DNA of 64,000 bases from Cognatundibacterium aquatile (GTDB taxonomy: Bacteria; Pseudomonadota; Gammaproteobacteria; Burkholderiales; Burkholderiaceae_D). Within the stretch, counting starts at the first letter, position 1, and each line of letters starts with the position of its first letter. Below are positions 9,440 to 15,947 of this stretch, piece by piece. Position numbers and translations under genes: made by a program. The stretch spans positions 620,001 through 684,000 of the forward strand of contig NZ_JACOFT010000003.1 of assembly GCF_014699135.1 (NCBI RefSeq), written 5' to 3'. The notes under the pieces are model-generated. The model was not told the DNA's origin. It worked only from the letters and a program-made list of their open reading frames with translations, and made no database searches.

Positions 9440-10273
9440 ATGTCAATAAAAACTCCAACGATCGCGATCCGACTGCTTGGATTTTCCGCCAAAGAGGAAG
9501 AAACTTTTTCTGCAGTACTCGCGGTAGCACGCGAGACCGGTTACAGCTATACGTGTCTGAGGACGGGGTGCGTCCAGGATCCGGACATGTATATCGTCAA
9601 TGCCAGCAATATCAAAGCGATTGCAACACTGTCTGATCTTAATCCCGGCGATGCGATGCCGGTGTTGTTAATTGGTAAAACCGATATTGATTTACCTTAT
9701 CAGGTGATGCCAAAGCCTATCCGCTGGCGCAATATTTTCGGCATTCTTGACGAACTGATCAATAAACGTGAACTGTTACTACATACTTTAGCTGCGCACA
9801 CCATCAATTTAACCGTGCATGAGCGGCGCGCTCATAAACGCATAGATTTTGATCTTACCGATCCACAGGTGTATCAAAAAATGCGTGATACGCCGATGGC
9901 GAAGGGCGGCATTCTGGTCGTTGATAAGGACACGCAATTCCGTGAATACGTGGCGGCCATTATGGATCATTACGGTATTACTGTTACGCTGGCGGCCGAT
10001 GAGCGTAGCTCCCTGATGCTGGATCGGAATAACCAGCATGCGCTGACCTTAATCAACACGTCTACCCCTGATGTCGATCCTTATCACCTGTGTGACGGGC
10101 TGAAAAAACAAAATCACGGTTTAAAGACTTCCGTGATTTTTTTAATCGATCAATCTTTTGATTACAAACTCGGGCTGGCGGAGCGGGTGCGTTGCGACGG
10201 TTTTCTGGTAAAACCATTGTCCCGTCGTGTTCTGCTCAGTACGATCAGAAAATACTTACACTTATTTAAATAA
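9440..10273 (+). CDS. tandem pseudo-receiver protein (two REC-like domains)
   Basis: A 277-residue protein that reads as two receiver-like folds joined by a linker containing HERRAHKRIDFDL. Domain 1 (about 5-110) ends in MPKPIRW, the place of the receiver Lys; domain 2 (about 156-275) starts GGILVVDKDTQ and has Lys258 in FLVKPLS. The residue at the phospho-acceptor position is Asn in both: Asn54 in YIVNAS and Asn206 in TLINTS. Neither domain should therefore take phosphate from a kinase, and the protein may act as a constitutive or ligand-sensing partner. No kinase or output domain is adjacent. It runs tail-to-tail with the VWA gene, with only 9 nt between stop codons. Function is unknown. 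Confidence 0.65.
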   Translation: MSIKTPTIAIRLLGFSAKEEETFSAVLAVARETGYSYTCLRTGCVQDPDMYIVNASNIKAIATLSDLNPGDAMPVLLIGKTDIDLPYQVMPKPIRWRNIFGILDELINKRELLLHTLAAHTINLTVHERRAHKRIDFDLTDPQVYQKMRDTPMAKGGILVVDKDTQFREYVAAIMDHYGITVTLAADERSSLMLDRNNQHALTLINTSTPDVDPYHLCDGLKKQNHGLKTSVIFLIDQSFDYKLGLAERVRCDGFLVKPLSRRVLLSTIRKYLHLFK

Positions 10274-10282
10274 GCCCGGCGC

Positions 10283-11452
10283 TTACTTGCTGAGTAATCG
10301 CATTCCCCGTTCCAGTCCTTCTATGGTGACCGGAAACATGCGGTTGCTCATGACCTGACGAATAACCGAAATAGACTGCCGGTATTGCCACAAGCCTTCC
10401 GGTTCGGGATTGAGCCAGATATATTTGGGAAATGTCGTTGCAAAACGTTGTAGCCAGACAGCACCAGCTTCTTCGTTGTTGTATTCGACGGAGCCGCCCG
10501 GTTGCAGAATTTCATACGGACTCATGGTGGCATCGCCAACAAAGATGAGCTTGGTATCCGGTGGATATTTGCGCAAAACATCCCAGGTCGGAAATTTTTC
10601 CGCATGACGGCGACGGTTATTTTTCCAAAGATAGTCGTACACGCAATTATGGAAATAGAAGAATTCCATATTTTTGAATTCAGTTTTCGCTGCTGAAAAC
10701 AGTTCTTCCGTTTGCTGTATGTGATCATCCATCGTGCCACCGACGTCCAGCAACATGAGCACTTTGATATTGTTTTTGCGCTCGGGTTGCATCTTGATAT
10801 CAAGATAACCAGCATTGTTGGCCGTTGCTTTGATGGTGGCATCCAGCGCCAGTTCTTCCTCTGCACCCTGACGGGCGAATTTACGCAAGCGGCGCAGCGC
10901 GACTTTGATGTTGCGTGTGCCGAGTTCACGTTCAGCGTCGTAATCTTTGAACGCGCGCTCTTCCCATACTTTGACCGCACTGCGGCTGCCCCCCTTGCCG
11001 CCGATGCGTATTCCCTCGGGATTCGTGCCGCCATTACCGAAGGGCGAGGTGCCACCCGTGCCTATCCATTTACTGCCACCTTCATGCTGTTCTTTTTGTT
11101 CGTTCAGCAGCTCTTTAAGTCTGTCTATGAGTTTGTCGTAGCCAAACTTTTCGATCGCCGCTTTTTGCTCGTCGCTCAGTTCGCGTTGCAGTCGCTTGGT
11201 CAGCCAATCGAGAGGGATGTCAGGACGTTGCTCAAAGATCGTGTCTATCCCCTTGAAATACATGCCGAACGCTTTATCGAATTTGTCGTAATGCGCTTCA
11301 TCCTTCACCATGATCGTACGCGATAGGAAATAAAAATCGTCGAGTGACATGTTGATCAGACCTTTATCCAATGCTTCAAGCAGCATCAGAAATTCTTTGA
11401 TCGAGACAGGAATTTTGGCGTCTTTTAACGTAAAGAAAAAATCAATCAGCAC
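10283..11452 (-). CDS. VWA domain CoxE-like protein
   Basis: A 389-residue protein of the VWA-containing CoxE family. The N-terminal half (about 1-120) is helical; a glycine-rich segment follows near residue 130-155; the C-terminal half is a von Willebrand A domain with a metal-site motif LLDVGGTMDDH, the variant MIDAS common in this family, and a later FVGDATMS block. Such proteins normally work with a MoxR-type AAA+ ATPase encoded next door, as chaperone pairs for metal-cofactor or complex assembly. No MoxR gene is adjacent: the upstream neighbour, 11 nt away, is a GNAT acetyltransferase, and they probably form an operon. The partner ATPase must be elsewhere or lost. Confidence 0.82.
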   Translation of the reverse strand: MLIDFFFTLKDAKIPVSIKEFLMLLEALDKGLINMSLDDFYFLSRTIMVKDEAHYDKFDKAFGMYFKGIDTIFEQRPDIPLDWLTKRLQRELSDEQKAAIEKFGYDKLIDRLKELLNEQKEQHEGGSKWIGTGGTSPFGNGGTNPEGIRIGGKGGSRSAVKVWEERAFKDYDAERELGTRNIKVALRRLRKFARQGAEEELALDATIKATANNAGYLDIKMQPERKNNIKVLMLLDVGGTMDDHIQQTEELFSAAKTEFKNMEFFYFHNCVYDYLWKNNRRRHAEKFPTWDVLRKYPPDTKLIFVGDATMSPYEILQPGGSVEYNNEEAGAVWLQRFATTFPKYIWLNPEPEGLWQYRQSISVIRQVMSNRMFPVTIEGLERGMRLLSK

Positions 11453-11463
11453 TTGTTTATCTC

Positions 11464-12051
11464 TCAGTATTTATTTTGCATATATTGCAAATTCTTTTTT
11501 AAGCCCGGCCATTCATTTTGCAGAATGCTATACACAACCGTATCACGGATACGTCCGTCGGGTAATATCATGTGATTGCGCAAAACCCCGTCACGTTTGG
11601 CACCAAGCCGCTCAATTGCAGCTTGCGAACGTCGGTTAAACCAGTCGGTACGGAATTCTACCGCGATGCAGTTCAGCACTTCAAATGCATGGGTCAGCAG
11701 TAATAATTTACATTCCGTGTTGATTGCCGAGCGTTGCACCGATTGCGAATACCAGGTGTAACCGATCTCCAGGCGCTGGTGTTGGTGATCTATATTGCAA
11801 AAGCGGGTAGATCCTACAATTTTGCCTCCTGATTTCTCGCGGACGACAAACGGTATTGCCTTTTGCTGGGACTGCATGGCGAGCGCTGTATCAAGCCACT
11901 GTTGTGTTTGTTCCGGCGCGGGTACCGAAGTAAAGAATAGTTTCCACAGTTCACCATCGGCAGCCGCATTGCGGATATCCGCAATATGTGCCTGCTCTAA
12001 AGGCTCCAGACTGACGCTTGTTCCCTGCAAATGTAGTGGCTGACATTCCAT
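11464..12051 (-). CDS. GNAT N-acetyltransferase, RimJ/RimL-like
   Basis: A 195-residue acetyltransferase of the Acetyltransf_3 group, which includes the enzymes that acetylate ribosomal protein N-termini and many with other amine substrates. Family hallmarks seen are FVVREKSGGKIVGSTRF in the central strands, LEIGYTWY, and the C-terminal NRRSQAAIERLGAKRDGVLRN block that lines the acetyl-CoA site. Start ATG at 12051 fits the domain boundary. It is 11 nt upstream of the VWA/CoxE gene on the same strand and probably shares its transcript. The substrate cannot be read from the sequence. Confidence 0.82.
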   Translation of the reverse strand: MECQPLHLQGTSVSLEPLEQAHIADIRNAAADGELWKLFFTSVPAPEQTQQWLDTALAMQSQQKAIPFVVREKSGGKIVGSTRFCNIDHQHQRLEIGYTWYSQSVQRSAINTECKLLLLTHAFEVLNCIAVEFRTDWFNRRSQAAIERLGAKRDGVLRNHMILPDGRIRDTVVYSILQNEWPGLKKNLQYMQNKY

Positions 12052-12190
12052 ACTGATTCCTCGCGGTAGTTATTTTTTAAGACTGTTGCACAAAAAGTCT
12101 GTGAATATCAGTAACAATAATGAAAAAATGGGTGAGTGAAGATGGTTTCACGGGTTATAATCTTCTATTCACTCAAAACAACAGCAATGC

Positions 12191-12219
12191 TTGCTAACGA
12201 AAATAAAAGCCGTTATACT
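12191..12219 (+). promoter_or_regulatory. sigma-70 promoter of rpsT
   Basis: TTGCTA (12191-12196), a 17-nt spacer and TATACT (12214-12219) make a near-consensus housekeeping promoter about 80 nt upstream of rpsT, consistent with strong ribosomal-protein expression. Confidence 0.7.
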
Positions 12220-12300
12220 GCAAAGCTGTATAGAATTTTGCGGCGTGGCATTTAATCAAATGTTTTGACCTCGTCGCTTTGACCACGTTTAGGAAATCTC

Positions 12301-12564
12301 ATGGCAAATACCGCACAAGCACGCAAACGTGCTCGTCAAGCAGTAAAACAAAACGCACACAATTCCAGCCAACGCTCGACTCTGCGTACAGCAATCAAAG
12401 CTGTTCGTAAAGCAATCGAAGCTGGTGATAAAGCTGCTGCTGCAACAATTTTTCAAGCTTCCGTATCGACTATCGATCGCATCGCTGACAAGAAAATTAT
12501 TCACAAGAATAAGGCTGCCCGTCATAAAAGCCGCCTGGCTTCCGCTCTGAAAGCTTTAGCTTAA
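12301..12564 (+). CDS. rpsT: 30S ribosomal protein S20
   Basis: An 87-residue, Lys/Ala-rich helical protein starting [13 protein letters not shown], the typical S20 N-terminus. It binds 16S rRNA early in assembly of the small subunit. Length is normal for the family. AGGAAAT lies just upstream of the ATG. It is a monocistronic gene with its own strong promoter and a good terminator downstream, the common arrangement for rpsT. Confidence 0.97.
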   Translation: MANTAQARKRARQAVKQNAHNSSQRSTLRTAIKAVRKAIEAGDKAAAATIFQASVSTIDRIADKKIIHKNKAARHKSRLASALKALA

Positions 12565-12607
12565 TTGCTATTCTGCCTGCAGATAAGTGCAGGCGATTTC
12601 AGATGTA

Positions 12608-12636
12608 AAAAAACCGCATTTTTTGCGGTTTTTTTG
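12608..12636 (+). terminator. intrinsic terminator of rpsT
   Basis: AACCGCA and TGCGGTT form a stem around a T-rich loop, followed by seven T. It ends the rpsT transcript. Confidence 0.88.
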
Positions 12637-12695
12637 TTTTCTTCTTCAGATTTCATCAGATACACAGATGTGTTGGGTATCTGATGCGAAACTGC

Positions 12696-13148
12696 TCAGC
12701 GCAGTGGCAGGCCTTCAATTTTGCTGCCTGGTTTAATATTTTTTTGTTTGAACCAACCCTGATTCATTTCCAGTGCGTAGCGCACCGTCTTTTTCGCACA
12801 GTGAGAGTCGGTCGTTTCTGGCTGCATATCTTCAATGTTGACGATTTTCCCTTCGCCGTCGATAAATGCGACAGACAATGGGATCAGTGTGTTTTTCATC
12901 CACATACAAACGCCGGCCGGAGCGCCAAAATCAAATACCATGCCTTCGTTGATCCCCATTTTGGTTCTCAACATCAGGCCTTGTTCCCGATCAGCATCAC
13001 TGGCAGCCACTTCTGCTTGAATGACGTAAATGCCAGCAGAGAGTTGTTTGACAGGCAGTTTTCTTTCAGCATGAGCAAGAGGCATCAGCACGCTGAGTAG
13101 AACAATACTTGCCGCTTTCAGTTTGATATTCGGGAAAAGGTTCATCAT
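12696..13148 (-). CDS. DUF192 family secreted protein
   Basis: A 150-residue protein with a signal peptide (hydrophobic ASIVLLSVLMPLAHA, probable cleavage after AHA near residue 27) and a DUF192 domain. The family marks are REQGLMLRTKM, MVFDFG, CMWMKNTLIPLSVAFID and the closing ALEMNQGW. DUF192 is a small beta-barrel of unknown function found in periplasmic or extracellular proteins. There are two adjacent ATG codons at the start; the first is used here. It is transcribed away from a terminator that closes the preceding small gene, so it needs its own promoter in the short gap. Confidence 0.85.
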   Translation of the reverse strand: MMNLFPNIKLKAASIVLLSVLMPLAHAERKLPVKQLSAGIYVIQAEVAASDADREQGLMLRTKMGINEGMVFDFGAPAGVCMWMKNTLIPLSVAFIDGEGKIVNIEDMQPETTDSHCAKKTVRYALEMNQGWFKQKNIKPGSKIEGLPLR

Positions 13149-13197
13149 GGTTGGAATCAGGTTAAAAAAAATAACAACAGGTATGCTACCGCAAATG

Positions 13198-13227
13198 AAA
13201 AAGGCAGGAATACATCCTGCCTTTTTT
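13198..13227 (-). terminator. intrinsic terminator downstream of the small Ala/Lys-rich gene
   Basis: AAGGCAGGA and TCCTGCCTT form a 9-bp stem with a 5-nt loop and flanking A/T runs. It can work on either strand and separates the 66-residue gene from the DUF192 gene. Confidence 0.85.
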
Positions 13228-13258
13228 ATTTTGCGATCAGGTAATTAATTTGCAGTAA

Positions 13259-13459
13259 TTACTTTGTCGCAGATGCGGATGCTGCAGCTTCAGCAGCAGC
13301 TTTTTTCGCTTTCTTCGTTTTTTTAACTTTTTTAGCTGGTTTAGCAACTTCAGCCGAAGCAGAAGCAGATGCCGGAGTGGAAGCTGCCGGTGCAGGGGCT
13401 TGTGCGAAAGCGGCTGAAGCAAACAGACCAGCAATCAGAGTGGCGATCAATTTTTTCAT
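13259..13459 (-). CDS. small Ala/Lys-rich secreted protein
   Basis: A 66-residue protein starting MKKLIATLIAGLFASAAFAQ, a clear signal peptide with an AFA-Q cleavage site near residue 19. The mature part has only about 47 residues: an Ala/Pro/Ser stretch, then a Lys-rich block (KPAKKVKKTKKAKK) and an Ala-rich end. No domain is recognised; such short proteins are common in Burkholderiales and are usually annotated as hypothetical. AGGAAG lies about 7 nt upstream of the ATG, and a terminator follows, so this looks like a genuine monocistronic gene. Its positive charge would favour binding to anionic envelope polymers, but that is only a guess. Confidence 0.7.
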   Translation of the reverse strand: MKKLIATLIAGLFASAAFAQAPAPAASTPASASASAEVAKPAKKVKKTKKAKKAAAEAAASASATK

Positions 13460-13602
13460 GTTAACTTCCTTTGCGTGAGTATTTGGGAGGGTGATTCAAT
13501 AGGAATCATCTGGATAACGCACTCAAACCCAGATAAGTTGACATGATATTGCAGCACATAGGGGAAATCGCAATTAATTATGCTGCAAGGCAATAAAGCA
13601 AC

Positions 13603-14148
13603 TCAAACGCCCACTTCTTGCCATTCTCCTGGCAATAAAGGATGTGTTTCTAATGAGAATCCTCCAATTGCAGTACGTATCAAGCGCAAAGTGGGAAGTC
13701 CGACTGCTGCCGTCATTCTTCGAACCTGGCGGTTTTTTCCTTCCGACAGAATAATGCACAGCCAACTGGTCGGAATATTGTTTCGGTGCCGAATTGGCGG
13801 TGTTCTTTCCCATAACCATTCAGGTGTTTGTACGTGCATGACGGTGCATGCCTGAGTCACAAAATCCCCCAGATCTAAAGGATTGCGCAAACGCTCCAGC
13901 GTTTCTTTGTCAGGTATGCCTTCTACTTGCACCAGATAGGTTTTCGCTTGTTTGTGATCGGGATGACTGATGCGATTCTGAAGTTTGCCGTCATCTGTCA
14001 GTAAAATTAAGCCCTCACTATCTGCATCAAGACGTCCCGCCGGGTATATATTAGGGATGTGCAAATAGTCCGCCAGAGTTGGCCTGTCCGGATGAGCGGA
14101 AAACTGGCACATGACGTTGAATGGTTTGTTAAATAGGATGAGTTTCAT
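13603..14148 (-). CDS. rluE: 23S rRNA pseudouridine synthase, RluE-type
   Basis: A 181-residue RsuA/RluB/E/F-family pseudouridine synthase without the N-terminal S4 domain, as expected for RluE. It starts at the core fold (MKLILFNKPFNVMCQF). The catalytic aspartate lies in AGRLDADSEGLILL, and the closing motif GKNRQVRRMTAAVGLPTLRL is typical. RluE modifies U2457 in helix 89 of 23S rRNA in E. coli. Length is slightly below E. coli RluE (217). It is divergent from icd, with about 180 nt between start codons. An odd feature is the Trp/Arg-rich insert at about residues 109-130 (EWLWERTPPIRHRNNIPTSW). Confidence 0.9.
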   Translation of the reverse strand: MKLILFNKPFNVMCQFSAHPDRPTLADYLHIPNIYPAGRLDADSEGLILLTDDGKLQNRISHPDHKQAKTYLVQVEGIPDKETLERLRNPLDLGDFVTQACTVMHVQTPEWLWERTPPIRHRNNIPTSWLCIILSEGKNRQVRRMTAAVGLPTLRLIRTAIGGFSLETHPLLPGEWQEVGV

Positions 14149-14330
14149 GGCAATATGGTAACCGCAATTTTGTAAACAGATGGCATCCAGTAAAATACTA
14201 GTGCATAATACGAAATGAAGGTCTTGTGTCTTATAGAAGAGTTAATAGCGATATTGACCGCTATGTTAGCAAGCAAGGCATATTACGAGAAAAGCGTGAC
14301 CCGCTTGATCGCCTAACTACGGAGAAAACG

Positions 14331-15584
14331 ATGTATCAACATATTAAAGTACCTGCTGAAGGTAAAAAAATTACCGTCAATGCTGACTTTTCATTGAATG
14401 TTCCTGATAATCCTATCATCCCTTTTATCGAAGGCGATGGTACTGGTGTTGATATCAGCCCGGTCATGATCAAAGTCGTTGATGCGGCCGTAGCAAAAGC
14501 CTACGCAGGCAAGCGCAAAATCAGCTGGATGGAAATCTATGCTGGTGAAAAATCCACGAAAGTATATGGCCCAGATGTCTGGTTGCCAGAAGAAACACTG
14601 AAAGTATTGAAAGACTACGTAGTTTCCATTAAAGGTCCATTGACAACGCCAGTTGGCGGTGGCATTCGCTCCCTGAACGTGGCTCTGCGTCAGGAACTTG
14701 ATCTGTATGTCTGCCTGCGTCCTGTGCGTTATTTCAAAGGCGTACCATCCCCAGTACGTGAACCAGAAAAAACAGACATGGTGATCTTCCGTGAAAACTC
14801 AGAAGACATCTATGCCGGTATCGAATTCGCGCAAGGTTCCGATCAGGTTAAAAAACTGATTAAGTTCCTGCAAGACGAAATGGGCGTGAAAAAAATCCGC
14901 TTCCCTGAAACTTCAGGCATTGGTATCAAACCAGTTTCTATCGAAGGTACTGAGCGTCTGGTTCGTAAAGCGATTCAATACGCGATCGACAATGACAAGC
15001 CATCTGTGACTATCGTCCACAAGGGCAACATCATGAAGTACACCGAAGGTGGCTTCCGTGACTGGGCTTATGCATTGGCGCAAAAAGAATTCGGCGCAGA
15101 ACTGATCGATGGCGGTCCATGGTGCAAATTCAAAAATCCAAAAACAGGTAAAGAAATTACTGTTAAGGATTCGATTGCTGATGCATTCCTGCAGCAAATT
15201 TTGTTGCGTCCGAATGAGTACAGCGTTATTGCTACACTGAACCTGAACGGCGACTATATTTCTGATGCGTTGGCGGCTCAGGTTGGTGGTATCGGTATCG
15301 CTCCTGGTGCTAACTTGTCTGATTCAGTTGCTATGTTCGAGGCAACACACGGTACAGCACCTAAATACGCTGGTAAAGATTATGTGAACCCAGGTTCATT
15401 GATTTTGTCCGCTGAAATGATGTTGCGTCACATGGGATGGACTGAAGCTGCTGATTTGTTGATTTCTTCAACAGAAAAAGCAATTACGGTGAAAAAAGTC
15501 ACTTATGATTTTGCCCGTCTGATGGAAGGTGCTACTCAAGTATCTTGCTCCGGCTTCGGCGATGTCATGATAGAAAACATGTAA
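14331..15584 (+). CDS. icd: NADP-dependent isocitrate dehydrogenase
   Basis: A 417-residue TCA-cycle enzyme converting isocitrate to 2-oxoglutarate and CO2 with reduction of NADP. Seen: the phosphate loop [15 protein letters not shown], the substrate Arg/Ser region [23 protein letters not shown](S)EDIYAGIEF and [19 protein letters not shown]. Length matches E. coli Icd (416). ATG at 14331 is preferred: GGAGAA lies 5 nt upstream and the protein then starts MYQHIKVP as in relatives. The frame is open 35 codons further upstream to a GTG, but that stretch has no family similarity. A candidate promoter with TTGTAA near 14169 and an AAATAC/TAAAAT -10 near 14190-14197 lies in the gap. A strong terminator follows. 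Confidence 0.95.
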   Translation: MYQHIKVPAEGKKITVNADFSLNVPDNPIIPFIEGDGTGVDISPVMIKVVDAAVAKAYAGKRKISWMEIYAGEKSTKVYGPDVWLPEETLKVLKDYVVSIKGPLTTPVGGGIRSLNVALRQELDLYVCLRPVRYFKGVPSPVREPEKTDMVIFRENSEDIYAGIEFAQGSDQVKKLIKFLQDEMGVKKIRFPETSGIGIKPVSIEGTERLVRKAIQYAIDNDKPSVTIVHKGNIMKYTEGGFRDWAYALAQKEFGAELIDGGPWCKFKNPKTGKEITVKDSIADAFLQQILLRPNEYSVIATLNLNGDYISDALAAQVGGIGIAPGANLSDSVAMFEATHGTAPKYAGKDYVNPGSLILSAEMMLRHMGWTEAADLLISSTEKAITVKKVTYDFARLMEGATQVSCSGFGDVMIENM

Positions 15585-15641
15585 ATCTGAGCACTGCTTT
15601 CTGGTTGGAGAAATCCGGCCAGACAGGTAAGACGCAGTCAG

Positions 15642-15672
15642 AGCCCCCTGTTTTGCGACAGGGGGCTTTTTT
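15642..15672 (+). terminator. intrinsic terminator of icd
   Basis: AGCCCCCTGT and ACAGGGGGCT form a 10-bp perfect stem with a 6-nt loop, followed by a T run. Confidence 0.92.
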
Positions 15673-15914
15673 GTCGTTTATCTGTACCCAGAGCGCGAGA
15701 CTTAATGAAGATTTCTTCTACCGGTTTTTAGCCAAAAAGACATCTCATTCTGATAGAATTAAGTTGAAAAACAAATCTCGAAGTTGATTTTCAAGGCAGG
15801 TGCAGTTTGTTGGATCAAGGCTTCGGGATCCGTGTGAGACCACTCCGGTCTGTGTTCCCGTGGCTTGTGACGGCAGAATGCTACTCACTTTTCTTGATTA
15901 TGAATTTCAAGTGA
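15673..15914 (+). other. leader region between icd terminator and the DUF3857 gene
   Basis: Together with the terminator this is a 330-nt gap without a gene. AT-rich sequence near 15745-15785 (for example GATAGAATTAAG) could hold a promoter for the DUF3857 gene. A CGGGATCCG/GAGACCACTCCGGTCT segment near 15828-15850 can fold locally. Nothing else is recognised. Confidence 0.3.
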
Positions 15915-15947
15915 GTGACCATTCTTTGCATACTTATGACGCCATTC

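Noticed and set aside
14226-14330. Upstream extension of icd by 35 codons
   Set aside because: Not conserved; the ATG at 14331 has a ribosome binding site and gives the normal N-terminus.
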